Below are positions 8,501 to 16,506 of a stretch of 64,000 nt of DNA, in pieces. The position numbers were made by a program, and so were the translations under genes. Position 1 is the stretch's first letter. Every line of letters starts with the position of its first letter. The stretch spans positions 6,280,001-6,344,000 of the forward strand of contig NZ_CP011270.1 of the NCBI RefSeq assembly GCF_001610835.1, given 5' to 3'. The DNA comes from Planctomyces sp. SH-PL14 (lineage in GTDB: Bacteria; Planctomycetota; Planctomycetia; Planctomycetales; Planctomycetaceae). The notes under the pieces were generated by a model. The model searched no databases. It was given only the letters and a program-made list of their open reading frames with translations, and had not been told where the DNA came from.

Positions 8501-9667
8501 CTTCATGGCGGCCAGCATGTCGGCCGGGGAGGGCTTCTTGCCCGGCTCGGCCGGGGCCAGCGCCGCCGCGGCCTTGGGGACCGCAGCTGCTCCGGCGGCG
8601 GCTGCGGCCGCCACCTTGGTCGGGGCTGCCTTGACGATCGCCTTCGGCTCCGCGGCGGCCGCCGTCACGATTCCGCCGCTCTTGACCAGCGCCTCGCAGA
8701 ACCCCTTCCAGTTCAGGATGTCCGAATACTTGAGCGAGACGCTCACGTTACTCGCCACCTGGACCACGCCGCTGCGGACGATGAACACGTCCAGCGCCTT
8801 GTCTTCCGTCGCCTCTTCTCCCTCTTCGCAGATGATCGCCCCCGGGTCGACTACCTCCAGCGAGACCCCTTTCCGCAGCGTCTCGATCTGGGCGTCGTCG
8901 AAGTCCTGGAAGATCTCCAGGCGGCGGAGGTGGGTGTCGAGGACGCGGGAGATGTAGACCGAGTTGACCCAGTCGTTGTGGTTCTTGTCCTGCTGCATGT
9001 GGTCGAAAATGTTCCGGTTGAACTCGATCAACCGGCAGTCCCGCCGCGCAATGACCGTCGCCGAACGGGGGGCGAACGTCATGCAGCTCATCTCGCCGAA
9101 CATGTCCCCTTCAAACAGAGGGGCCTCGCGGGTGTTGGCGTCGATGTCGGTCGGCCCGTCGTTCGGAATCGCCTTGGGCGCCTTGACCCCCATCCCGACG
9201 GTCTTCGAGCCCTTGCTCCCGAACAGCGAACTGAAAAAGCCCTTCTTCTTGGCGGTCGTCCGCCCCGAAAGGATTCGCGCCGTCAGGACCTGCTTGTCCC
9301 GGCCGGGATCGGTGGAGAAGGGGATCTCCATCGTGTCCTTGATCGTCCCCTTGATCTCCCGGAACCGCTGCATGTCCTCGCCGGTCGGGATGTAGAAGGC
9401 GCTCCCCCCCTCCTGCCCCTGCTGGCAGATCAGCTCCCCCTGCCGATAGCTGCGGAGAACGACCGACCCCGGATAGCGGGTCACGGGAGCCGACTTGGCC
9501 AGGCGGCGGAAAATCTCGAAGGCCGCCGCCTCGTTGGAGGTGATGAAGTCATCCCCCGGGCGGTTCTTGAGCTTGATCTCCGCCTTGATGGCGAGAGCCT
9601 TGAGTGCCGGTGCGGGCGCACCCGCTGCTCCAACTGCCGCTGCCCCGGCCGCTGCTTCCGCACTCAT
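5588..9667 (-). CDS. Cyclic-nucleotide-binding / repeat / 4Fe-4S ferredoxin fusion protein
   Basis: 1359 residues with no signal peptide. Order: an N-terminal cNMP-binding-like domain (about 60-260, FEGDMFGEMSCMTFAPRSATV); an Ala/Pro-rich linker with eight copies of a KKPxPQxMLAAMKAKKA motif (about 374-686); a second cNMP-like domain (about 870-990, LSRGDCFGEIAVIRKEPRSA); and a ferredoxin module with CTRCGDCVNAC, CRSCLNPSCMIGCP and CIGCEKCAEQCP (about 1050-1132). A last cluster, CDLCSHLPSQDPACVSSCP, lies near 1326. This suggests a cytoplasmic electron-transfer subunit whose activity is gated by a small ligand. The divergent neighbour encodes a predicted heme-b membrane protein, a plausible redox partner. 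The canonical cAMP phosphate-binding Arg appears only loosely (EPRSA, APRSA), so the ligand is uncertain. Confidence 0.85.
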   Translation of the reverse strand: MSAEAAAGAAAVGAAGAPAPALKALAIKAEIKLKNRPGDDFITSNEAAAFEIFRRLAKSAPVTRYPGSVVLRSYRQGELICQQGQEGGSAFYIPTGEDMQRFREIKGTIKDTMEIPFSTDPGRDKQVLTARILSGRTTAKKKGFFSSLFGSKGSKTVGMGVKAPKAIPNDGPTDIDANTREAPLFEGDMFGEMSCMTFAPRSATVIARRDCRLIEFNRNIFDHMQQDKNHNDWVNSVYISRVLDTHLRRLEIFQDFDDAQIETLRKGVSLEVVDPGAIICEEGEEATEDKALDVFIVRSGVVQVASNVSVSLKYSDILNWKGFCEALVKSGGIVTAAAAEPKAIVKAAPTKVAAAAAAGAAAVPKAAAALAPAEPGKKPSPADMLAAMKAKKAGDGGGAAPAAPAAAPAEGKKPSPQDILAAMRAKKAAAEGGAAPAAEASPAPAPAADEGAPKKKPNPQEMLAAMKAKKAAAEGGAAPAPVAEEPAPAPAAEEPAKKKPNPQEMLAAMKAKKAAAEGGAAPAPVAEEPPAAAPAAEEPAKKKPNPQEMLAAMKAKKAAAEGGAAPAPVAEEPAAATPAAAEPVKKKPNPQEMLAAMKAKKAAAEGGAAPAPVAEEPAAAVPAAEEPVKKKPSPQDMLAAMKAKKAAAEGGAPAETPAPTAAAPAAAPKKASPQDMLAAIRARKAGGDAGAAPAEAAPAAPAAPPTAPVAAATPKAAPAADPEPEKEPDWDVFDKYLMSDEGGLGDNIGASLIIPPPVASSLKAAAPSPSPSKSPAPAAPPKAAATAPAAAPVAAAPLKAAAPAAPKAAPAQLVRVSLPPSTASPPALVFLWLSDKVQDLVREVANAPAAGPSRETCEIILQAINELIRSRAFLGSKGFEEEYEHAEVSRYTASFPGGFKGIKDKWSELELRTAGRVLIPHLYPKLIQQREESQGPPRILAYLSRGDCFGEIAVIRKEPRSASCIAYDHASNDPKRRKGRVELVRISGAVFRKLMRESRSLSKKMRESATRRLRESAKKEDSSAATAITSSKEFQDLGLFQGSRLLLIDLDSCTRCGDCVNACIETHDDGYSRLFLDGPRFDRFLIPSACRSCLNPSCMIGCPVGSIMRGDNGQIEIADWCIGCEKCAEQCPYDSIQMHDLGLIPDQSIGWTFATRKRVSPNWYSSRRASGRWSSGLSPFTWTTEFVHSLPRHRGNWEQEEVLDLCFRHLFDAPRGDRSSRMYRLILQAKGATPSVWLNGEPLKLSQSMAQSNRGEHEADVSAEKFRRSGNVLAVELLRKEFAKLGEPLFSARLDAVPEAGARAMEVAGPDQRPELELVTHRAAVCDLCSHLPSQDPACVSSCPHDAAIRVNPLVNFPV
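7605..8550 (-). repeat. Eight in-frame coding repeats (KPxPQEMLAAMKAKKAAAEGG)
   Basis: Within the cNMP/ferredoxin gene, eight units of about 40-45 codons follow each other. Each has a short predicted amphipathic helix (PQEMLAAMKAKKAAAEGG) and an Ala/Pro/Glu linker (APAPVAEEPA). Four central units are nearly identical at protein and DNA level, which points to recent unit duplication. The outer units vary (PADMLAAMKAKKAG, PQDILAAMRAKKA, PQDMLAAIRARKAG). Confidence 0.85.
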
Positions 9668-9815
9668 CCCGCGCCTTCCTGAACTGTCCGAGTTCCTGTA
9701 GCTTTAGCGATCAACCGAGTTTATGGTGACGCGGCCTCCGTGGCAATTCGCGGTTCTCGCCGAAGGGCCTGCCAGACGGGGCTGTCCGCATGATGTGGGG
9801 AGTTGGGGGTAGGGA

Positions 9816-10814
9816 ATGCTGCTGAACCGCACGCACCGGTCGTGGCTGCTGGCGACGATCGCCGTCGTCCTGCTCTCGTCCGCCGCCTACTGGTGGTACG
9901 CCACCTCCGCGGTCAACGGTCCTCGCGGCGGCACCTGGCAGGGATTGCTGTTCGGGATCGCCGGTTCGATCTGCATGATCATCGCCGGGCTCCTCCCGGC
10001 GCGGAAAAAGGTCCCCGGCGCCCGGGTCGGAACCGCCAAGGGCTGGTTGCGGGGGCACCTCTGGATCGGGCTGTGGAGCGTCCCCCTGATCCTGTTTCAC
10101 GCCGGTTTCCGGCTCGGCGGCTCGCTGGAGCAGGTCCTGATGGCGGTCTTCGGCATCGTCATCTTCAGCGGGATCTTCGGCGTCATCCTCCAGCAGTACC
10201 TGCCGCGGTACATGACCGCCGCCGTCCCCGCCCAGGCCATTACGGAGCAGATTCCCATTGCCTGCGGCCGGCTGCGGAAGCTGACCGAGGAAGCGGTCCT
10301 GGCTGCCTGCGGCCCGGAGGCGCTCGCCGAGGCGATGAAGGCGGAAGAGAAACGTTCCGGCCCGACCGTGACCCTCTCGTCGATCGCCTCGCTCCAGACC
10401 AGCTCCAAGACCGGCAAGGCCAAGAGTTCCCTCACGAACGCGACGATCTCCTCGTCGGTCCTGATGGATTTCGTCGTCTCGCCGCTGGACGAGAACTATT
10501 CGCCGGAAGGGGAGCTGGCGAAGTTCTTCTGTGAGGACGTCCTGTCGTTTCTCAGCCCGTCCGCGACCCGGGAGCACCCGCTCGCCAGCCCGACGCTGGC
10601 GCTCGCCCGCATTTCGCGGCTCGAAGGGAGCGTGCCGACCCGCCTGCGGCCCGCAGTGGAGGAGATCCGCGTCGCCTGCGACGAGCGACGGCAGCTGATG
10701 TCGCAGCAGCGGATCCACAACTGGCTCCACGGCTGGCTCTTCCCGCACATCATCCTGTCGATGGTGCTGCTGATTCTGGCGGTGGCCCACACCGTGATGT
10801 CGTTGTTTTATTGA
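9816..10814 (+). CDS. Predicted di-heme cytochrome-b-like membrane protein
   Basis: 332 residues. Hydrophobic segments lie at about 10-28, 43-61, 81-98, 105-127 and 308-330, with a soluble stretch at about 130-300. Two segments each carry a pair of His residues exactly 14 apart: His81 and His95 (HLWIGLWSVPLILFH), and His311 and His325 (HIILSMVLLILAVAH). That spacing is the classic bis-His pattern for stacked b hemes in ferric-reductase/NOX-type and related cytochromes. It is divergently transcribed from the cNMP/ferredoxin gene (148 bp gap), which suggests the two form a membrane electron-transfer pair. The direction of electron flow cannot be told. Confidence 0.75.
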   Translation: MLLNRTHRSWLLATIAVVLLSSAAYWWYATSAVNGPRGGTWQGLLFGIAGSICMIIAGLLPARKKVPGARVGTAKGWLRGHLWIGLWSVPLILFHAGFRLGGSLEQVLMAVFGIVIFSGIFGVILQQYLPRYMTAAVPAQAITEQIPIACGRLRKLTEEAVLAACGPEALAEAMKAEEKRSGPTVTLSSIASLQTSSKTGKAKSSLTNATISSSVLMDFVVSPLDENYSPEGELAKFFCEDVLSFLSPSATREHPLASPTLALARISRLEGSVPTRLRPAVEEIRVACDERRQLMSQQRIHNWLHGWLFPHIILSMVLLILAVAHTVMSLFY

Positions 10815-10815
10815 G

Positions 10816-10880
10816 AGTTCTCAGTTGTCAGTTCGCAGCCGGCACGGCCTCGTCTGACTGAGAACTGACAACTGATGACT
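10816..10880. repeat. Inverted repeat between convergent genes (CAGTTGTCAGTT type)
   Basis: TCAGTTGTCAGTTC at 10822-10835 pairs perfectly with GAACTGACAACTGA at 10863-10876, across the 76 bp gap between two convergent genes. A related single arm (ACTGAAAACTGACGACTGAA) lies at 31924-31947. It may act as a bidirectional terminator, but there is no clear T tract. Confidence 0.7.
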
Positions 10881-10890
10881 GACAACTTCC

Positions 10891-12489
10891 TCACAACATG
10901 ATCGAAAAATAGTTCTGCACCGCGGCGTCGATGGCGTCTTTTGTGACGGCCCGCGGCAGGCCATGGAGGGTGCAGCGGTTCTCGATCTGTCGCAGGATGT
11001 CCCGCGGATGGCAGTAGCGGAACGGCCAGTTCTTGGGCCGGTAGTGCGACTGGATCAGATAGTCGACGTCCGCCTGGGAGACCTCGAAGCCCAGCTCGCG
11101 GCATTGCCGCAGGAAGAGGGCGCGGAACTCCTCTTCCGAGGGATCGCGGACTTCAATCTTGTAGGGGATCCGGCGGAGGAAGGCGTCGTCCACGAGGTCC
11201 TTCGGCTCGAGGTTGCTGGAGAAGACGATCAACTGGTCGAAGGGGACCTGGATCGACCGGCCGCTCTCGAGCTGCAGGTAGTCGTGCCGCTGCTCCAGCG
11301 GGACGATCCAGCGGTTCAGGAGCTCGTCGACCGGCATCCGCTGACGGCCGAAGTCGTCGATGAGCAGGGTGCCGCAATTCGATTTCATCTGCAGCGGGGC
11401 TTCGCCGATCCCGGTGCTGCGGATGTAGGTGATCTCCAGGTTCTCCATCCGCAGCTCGCCGCCGGCAATGATCGTCGGACGCTGGATCTGCACCCAGCGG
11501 CCGTCGATCTCCTTCCGCTCCTCCGTCGAGAGCGACGGGGCGAGCCGGTGGCGGTTCGGGTCGAAGAGGCGGATGATCTCGCCGTTGGCGTGGACCGCGC
11601 GCGGGATCCAGATCGTGTCGCCGAACGACTTCGTGATCCGCTCGGCGATGCTCGTCTTTCCGTTCCCCGGCGGGCCGAAGAGGAACATCCCCCGGCCGGA
11701 GTGGATCGCCTGGCCGATCCCGCTGAGGAGACTGTCCTTCAGATTGAGGTCCCCCATCGCCTCGCGGATTGCGGTGAGCGGCGGCTTGCGGCCGGAGAGA
11801 GTCTGGGCCGTCACGGAGGCCGCATAGTGGGCCAGCGAGACGGGAGCGGTCCCGCAGTAAGTCGTCTGCCGGCTCAGCTTCTCCCCCCGGACCCGTCCTT
11901 CGTCCGTCAGCTCGTAGAGGTAGTCGCCGGCCGTGAGGCTGTTCTTGTAGGTGAGGAGCTTGTCCTGTTTGAGCTGCCGGAGGATCTGGTCGATGATCGG
12001 AAACCGGAGGCCGATCTGGTTGGCGATCTGGTATCCGGTCTCCACCGATCGGGGGAGCAGGAACTTGAGGACCAGCGAGCCGACATCGCTCTCCGTCAGG
12101 CCCGCCTCCTCGAGGGAGCGGGGGGCGGTGGGCTCGAAGACCGGTTCGGCGCGGGGATCGACTTCCTTGGGCCGCAGCGGTGAAGGGGGCCGGGTCGGCT
12201 CATTGAGGATGAAGTTCCGCAGCTCCCGTTCCAGCAGCCCGACTCGGTTTGCCCGCGACGTCGTGGCAGCCGGGGCGGCCGTTGTCTCGACGGCTGTGGG
12301 GCGGGGGACGGGAACGGACTGCGGCGGGGCCGGTGTCTCGTCGTTCGCCGGGGACGCAGGAGCCTGAGAGGAGAGCGGGGCCGCGGAAGGCCGGTCTCCT
12401 TCCGGGGAACCGGGAGGACGCGGTGCGGCGGCGGTGCTGCGGGGCGCGCCGATCCGAAGGCCGCGGAGGAGAGTATCGAGGGTTTCCAT
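10891..12489 (-). CDS. AAA+ ATPase with N-terminal Pro/Ala-rich region, next to Tad-like genes
   Basis: 532 residues. About 1-110 is disordered and Ala/Pro-rich. About 130-230 is a helical, winged-helix-like region (LTESDVGSLVLKFLLPRSV). About 245-520 is an AAA+ core with Walker A FGPPGNGKTS, Walker B GTLLIDDFGRQ and a sensor region (LIVFSSNLEPKDLVDDAF). The C-terminal region (YCHPRDILRQIENRCTLHG) resembles an AAA lid. It is not a TadA/CpaF secretion ATPase. It is divergent from two TadE genes and a TadG-like gene, so a role in handling these pseudopilins is possible but inferred from position only. It converges with the cytochrome-like gene. Confidence 0.8.
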   Translation of the reverse strand: METLDTLLRGLRIGAPRSTAAAPRPPGSPEGDRPSAAPLSSQAPASPANDETPAPPQSVPVPRPTAVETTAAPAATTSRANRVGLLERELRNFILNEPTRPPSPLRPKEVDPRAEPVFEPTAPRSLEEAGLTESDVGSLVLKFLLPRSVETGYQIANQIGLRFPIIDQILRQLKQDKLLTYKNSLTAGDYLYELTDEGRVRGEKLSRQTTYCGTAPVSLAHYAASVTAQTLSGRKPPLTAIREAMGDLNLKDSLLSGIGQAIHSGRGMFLFGPPGNGKTSIAERITKSFGDTIWIPRAVHANGEIIRLFDPNRHRLAPSLSTEERKEIDGRWVQIQRPTIIAGGELRMENLEITYIRSTGIGEAPLQMKSNCGTLLIDDFGRQRMPVDELLNRWIVPLEQRHDYLQLESGRSIQVPFDQLIVFSSNLEPKDLVDDAFLRRIPYKIEVRDPSEEEFRALFLRQCRELGFEVSQADVDYLIQSHYRPKNWPFRYCHPRDILRQIENRCTLHGLPRAVTKDAIDAAVQNYFSIML

Positions 12490-13107
12490 GTCCGTCGTCC
12501 GCCCAGGGCAGGGGAGGAGGAGAGGGGATCGGGAGGGGACACTCGAAAGTGTGTCACATCTCCTCATTCGCCAGCGGAATGCGAGGAGGGGGAAGAAGAA
12601 TTCCTCCGAAGGGACCGATTGTGCAGGAAGTGCCAGTCGTTTGTCTCGCGTCTCGATCCAACAGACTGATGGCCGGATGATCGAATGGGAGTCATCGCCT
12701 GCCGCCGCGGTGGCCACCGTCCTCGGGCGAATGTTCCTCTTTCACAACCTCTCCCGGCACCCGCGGAAGGGCGACGCGGATCTCGTCTGGCAATCTCCTT
12801 CTCTTGAGGGGAGGCGAAAAATCCGGCGGGCTCGGCGCGGGGGCGGTCATGAAAGTTGCAGCGAGGTTCGAGGCGGGCTCGCTTGGAAAAACCTCAAATC
12901 GCCGTTTGCGGATCGACCGGCGTCCCGACGCTTGCGGCGGGTTGGCGGAAAAGCCGCCGCGTTCGGGATGCGCGTTAACGCTGGGACAATTCCGAAAGTC
13001 CAATATTTTTTTTGCACCATTCTGCGCGTGACCTAGGGTTGAAGGGAGTCGGAGTCCATTCGCAGCCTGCGCCACGGCGGCGGGCTCGAAGTCTAGGTTG
13101 AAGCGAA
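12490..13107. other. 618-bp divergent intergenic region
   Basis: The gap between the AAA ATPase and tadE, which are divergent, so promoters for both should lie here. The only conspicuous signal is an A/T-rich patch with an eight-T run near 13003-13013. No convincing gene or terminator was seen. A sigma-54 promoter was considered and not supported, because no GG dinucleotide is correctly spaced upstream of the TTGCA. Confidence 0.5.
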
Positions 13108-13605
13108 ATGCAGTCGGTCCGTCATCGTCGTCCTGCCTTCCGTCAATCCGGAAGAGGGGCCGCGCGCCGCGGGACCTACATCGTCGAGTTCGCGCTCGTC
13201 TTTCCGGTCTTCATGGTGTTCCTGATGGGACTCGTGGAGTTCGGGCACGTCAACCTGGTCATGAACACGTTGAATAACGCGGCCCGCATCGCCGCACGCC
13301 TGGGGACGGTGGAGGATGTGACGACCGCCCAGGTCCGGGCTCGCGTCAACGAGATCCTGGGATCCTCCTTTGCCTCCAGCGAGGCGACCGTGCTGGTCAA
13401 GGACGCGTCGGTCTTCGACAACGCCGGCGTCGACGCCCGCGATGTCGATTACTCGTCCCTGCCGAACATCGAAGTCAAGAACGCAGACGACTCGCAGCTG
13501 TTTCTGGTCCGCATCACGGTCCCCTACGACCGCGTCGCGCTGCTCCCCCCCTTCTGGGCGCGGGAGCTGAACCTGGTCGGTCAGGCGGTCATGCGGCACG
13601 AATAA
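13108..13605 (+). CDS. TadE-like pseudopilin
   Basis: 165 residues. After a basic leader (residues 1-22, ending GAARRG) comes the TadE signature TYIVEFALVFPVFMVFLMGL, with the conserved Glu inside the hydrophobic segment. NLVMNTLNNAARIAARLG follows, as in the family, and then a small soluble domain. TadE-like proteins are inner-membrane or pseudopilus components of Tad (Flp) pilus systems and are common in planctomycetes. It is the first gene of a three-gene plus-strand cluster with four bases to the next TadE gene. Confidence 0.87.
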   Translation: MQSVRHRRPAFRQSGRGAARRGTYIVEFALVFPVFMVFLMGLVEFGHVNLVMNTLNNAARIAARLGTVEDVTTAQVRARVNEILGSSFASSEATVLVKDASVFDNAGVDARDVDYSSLPNIEVKNADDSQLFLVRITVPYDRVALLPPFWARELNLVGQAVMRHE

Positions 13606-13608
13606 TCC

Positions 13609-14100
13609 ATGAAAGCGACACGAATCCACACACCGTCCCGGCTACGACGCTCCCTCTCGCGAGGGATGGCGACGGTGGAGTTCGCGCTCATGGCCCCCCT
13701 CTTCCTCCTGCTGATCCTCGGCATGACGGAAGCCGGGCATGCCTTCCAGGTCAGCGGGGACCTGTGCGCCGCCGTCCGCGAAGGGGCCCGGACCGCGTCG
13801 ATGGACCTCAGCGAAGTCACCTCGTCCACCCAGACGCTCAATCAGAAGGTCACGCAGGACATCCGCAACTTCCTGTCGGCGAACGGGATCGCCGGAGACC
13901 GGGTCACGATCACGATCACGCACGCCGACAGCTCCGCCACGTTCAATCTTTCGGACGAGGCGAACTACCTGAAGAGCTTTCGGATCACCGCCAGCGTTCC
14001 CTACTCGCAGGTCAGCCGGTTGCCGGCGGACTATCTCTCGGGGCGGACGCTGTCGTTCTCGGCGGTCTACCGCATGGGACGTTCGCAGGTGACAAACTGA
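13609..14100 (+). CDS. TadE-like pseudopilin, second copy
   Basis: 163 residues. The basic leader is followed by GMATVEFALMAPLFLLLILG, the TadE prepilin-like segment with its conserved Glu, and then DLCAAVREGARTAS, the family's helical continuation. The soluble C-terminal part is unrelated in detail to that of the upstream copy, so the two probably form a heteromeric pair like TadE/TadF. It is co-transcribed with the upstream tadE (four-base gap) and probably with the TadG-like gene downstream. Confidence 0.87.
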   Translation: MKATRIHTPSRLRRSLSRGMATVEFALMAPLFLLLILGMTEAGHAFQVSGDLCAAVREGARTASMDLSEVTSSTQTLNQKVTQDIRNFLSANGIAGDRVTITITHADSSATFNLSDEANYLKSFRITASVPYSQVSRLPADYLSGRTLSFSAVYRMGRSQVTN

Positions 14101-14203
14101 ATCCGGTCCAGGCGTCTCGGGATCGATGAAGACAGTCGGGGGGGACCGCAGGCCGCTGGCGACGAAACCGCCAGGGTGTCCGGTGCCGTGGGGGGATGGT
14201 TCG

Positions 14204-16312
14204 ATGCACGCTGTTACCAGTCAATACTCCCGGCAGCCGGTCGGCTCCGGCCGGCGCGGGTCGTTCATGGTCCTGGGCGTCGTCTGCCTGGTGGCGATGA
14301 TGGCGTTCGTCGCCTTCTCGGTGGACCTGGGCTACATCTCCGTCACGCGGAGCCAGATGCAGAACGGCGTCGATGCCGCGGCGCTGGCGGCGGCCCTGGA
14401 GATCACGAATGCCGTACAGAACGCGGGGCCGGACGTCCAGGACGTGACCGCCTACGCGATGCAGCAGGCCCGCCTCAAGGCGGCCGAGATCGCCGGACTG
14501 AACGGGATCTACGTCGATCCGCAGCAGGACGTCGAGTTCGGACTCCGGACGCAGAACGCCCAGACCAAGGCGTATTCGGTGAGCTGGGGCTCCACGCCGG
14601 CCAACACCGTCCGGGTCCACGCCCGGCGGACCGAGGACGACACGTCCGCTCCGGACGGGCTCCTGCCCCTCTTCTTCGCCCCGGTCTTCGGCCGCGACAC
14701 CCAGCAGCTCCAGACCTCGGCCACCGCCTACGTCGAAGCCCGTGACATCGTGGCCGTGCTCGACTACTCCGGCTCCATGAACGACGACAGCACCTATACG
14801 TCGCTCAGCCTGCGTTCGCAGTCGGCCATCGAGACCAACATGCAGAACATCTGGAGCGCGCTCATCGCCGTCCGGAATTACGGGACGCTCCCGTTCACGC
14901 CCGCCTGGGCGGGTTACACGGTCACGAGCAACAGCCAGAGCGGTACGGGGGAGTTCCGGAACACGCAGTTCGTAGTCAGCAACCTGACGCGGGCCATGAA
15001 CCAGGTGACGCTGACCTACAGCGACAACACGACTTCCACGCTCACCGCCTCCGGGACGAGCGGAACGTTCACCCGCAGCGGCACGGCCAAGACGATCACG
15101 GCCGCGAACGTCCGCATCCAGTACACGACGAACGGCGACCCTGACTCCGGTTCCGGCTCCAGCAGCAGCCGGACCGCGACCGTGACGTTCAACCATCCCA
15201 ACTACCGCGTGGTGACGAACACGAACATCACGCAGATCGTCCTGAACTACTACGGCGGCGGAAGCTCGACCACGAACGTCTCGGGATCGGTGAAGGACCG
15301 GACGGTCTCCGGTAACGGGACCTACGTGAGCAGCGTGACGGTCAAGATGGGGTCGTACACCGTCACCGTGGCGAATCCCAACGGCTCCTCGCCGCCGACG
15401 ACCACCGTCAATCTGGCCTTCACGTCGAATGCCGCGGCCAAGGCCAAGTTCGGCTGGAACAGCGTGTCGTGGCCTTATGCCGCCGGAAGCTGGGACGGTT
15501 TCATCACCTTCTGCCAGACGGACAGCTACATCAATACCGCCGGCTACCGCCACAAGTACGGCGGGATGTGCCTCGTCGACTACCTGATGCGGACCTATCC
15601 GAGCTACTCCCAGTGCAACGACCTGTGGCGGACGCCGCACTACCCGTTCCACTCGGTCAAGCAGGGGGCGCAGCTGCTGGCGACGTTCGTCGAGGACCTC
15701 GGCTTTGGCGATGAGCTGGGGCTGGTCTGCTATGCCGATACGGCGGTCGACGAGCACACGCTCAACTACGACGGCTACAACATCAACCTCAGCTCCAACC
15801 CGATCTGCGACAAGTTTGCGGACCTGCGGCAGATCGTCGGCCACCGTCAGGCGGCTCACTACACGAACAACACGAACATTGGTGACGGGATCGCCCGCGG
15901 CAAGCTGATGCTCGACAACTCGAAGCGTCCCGGAACCCGCCCGACGATCGTCCTGATGACCGACGGTCTGGCGAACCGGAACGGCACCCTGCAGATGCCG
16001 AACGGCTGGAACTGGAACACGCTGTTCGACTACGACAACAACGGAACCGCGGACTACACGACGACGAACACGGCCGCCCAGTACGCCCTCGTGAAGGCCA
16101 AGGAGGCGGTCGACGCCGGCTACACGATTCACTGCATGTCGGTGGGGCTGGGGGCGGACCAGGACCTGATGTCGGCGATCGCGTGGCTGGGGCGGGGGAT
16201 CTACATCCATGTCCCGGGCGATCAGAGCGTGGCCGAGATGGAGGCGGACGTGCTGGCCGCTTTCAATCGAATCGCCGCCTTCGTCCCGCCGGCCAAGCTC
16301 GTCAAGGAATAA
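14204..16312 (+). CDS. TadG-like protein with interrupted VWA domain
   Basis: 702 residues from the ATG at 14204, which has a purine-rich GGGGGGATGG just upstream; an ATG at 14126 would add 26 residues. The N terminus has the TadG/Flp-like segment (SFMVLGVVCLVAMMAFVAFS, then VDAAALAAALE). The VWA MIDAS motif DYSGSMNDDS lies near residue 187, but the matching VLMTDGLANRNG comes about 400 residues later. Ordinary VWA domains need roughly 100. The intervening 14880-15430 region codes a Thr/Ser/Asn-rich beta-type insertion. It is the last gene of the TadE cluster, probably envelope-anchored, perhaps an adhesin or pilus-associated factor. Confidence 0.82.
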   Translation: MHAVTSQYSRQPVGSGRRGSFMVLGVVCLVAMMAFVAFSVDLGYISVTRSQMQNGVDAAALAAALEITNAVQNAGPDVQDVTAYAMQQARLKAAEIAGLNGIYVDPQQDVEFGLRTQNAQTKAYSVSWGSTPANTVRVHARRTEDDTSAPDGLLPLFFAPVFGRDTQQLQTSATAYVEARDIVAVLDYSGSMNDDSTYTSLSLRSQSAIETNMQNIWSALIAVRNYGTLPFTPAWAGYTVTSNSQSGTGEFRNTQFVVSNLTRAMNQVTLTYSDNTTSTLTASGTSGTFTRSGTAKTITAANVRIQYTTNGDPDSGSGSSSSRTATVTFNHPNYRVVTNTNITQIVLNYYGGGSSTTNVSGSVKDRTVSGNGTYVSSVTVKMGSYTVTVANPNGSSPPTTTVNLAFTSNAAAKAKFGWNSVSWPYAAGSWDGFITFCQTDSYINTAGYRHKYGGMCLVDYLMRTYPSYSQCNDLWRTPHYPFHSVKQGAQLLATFVEDLGFGDELGLVCYADTAVDEHTLNYDGYNINLSSNPICDKFADLRQIVGHRQAAHYTNNTNIGDGIARGKLMLDNSKRPGTRPTIVLMTDGLANRNGTLQMPNGWNWNTLFDYDNNGTADYTTTNTAAQYALVKAKEAVDAGYTIHCMSVGLGADQDLMSAIAWLGRGIYIHVPGDQSVAEMEADVLAAFNRIAAFVPPAKLVKE

Positions 16313-16350
16313 CCGCCGGCCCGGGCACGGTTCGGAACACTCTCTCAAAG

Positions 16351-16392
16351 CCACCTGGACGACTTCGCGTCGCACAGGTGGTTTTCCTTTTT
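16351..16392 (+). terminator. Rho-independent terminator after the TadE/TadG cluster
   Basis: The stem CCACCTG...CAGGTGG (16351-16357 with 16375-16381), with an inner GACGACTTCGCGTC mini-stem, is followed by TTTTCCTTTTT. It lies about 40 bp after the TadG-like stop codon. Confidence 0.85.
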
Positions 16393-16506
16393 GTCGAGCA
16401 AAGATGGAACGGTGCGCGGTGCGGGACACGGTGTCCGGTGCTGCCCAGGGGCAGGTCCGTCGCTCATCGCTGCCGATGCTGTTGCGTTTCGTAACGCCTT
16501 CGGGTT

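Noticed and set aside
5480-9682. 1400-codon plus-strand frame opposite the cNMP/ferredoxin gene
   Set aside because: It is the antisense shadow of the repetitive GC-rich gene; translation gives Arg/Gly/Leu repeats without domains, whereas the minus strand shows ferredoxin and cNMP motifs.
10816-10890. Strong terminator between the cytochrome-like and AAA genes
   Set aside because: The inverted repeat is clear but lacks a T tract on either side, so it is listed only as a repeat.
12960-13040. Sigma-54 promoter upstream of tadE
   Set aside because: A TTGCA follows the T run near 13012, but no GG element lies about 10 bp upstream, so the -24/-12 pattern fails.
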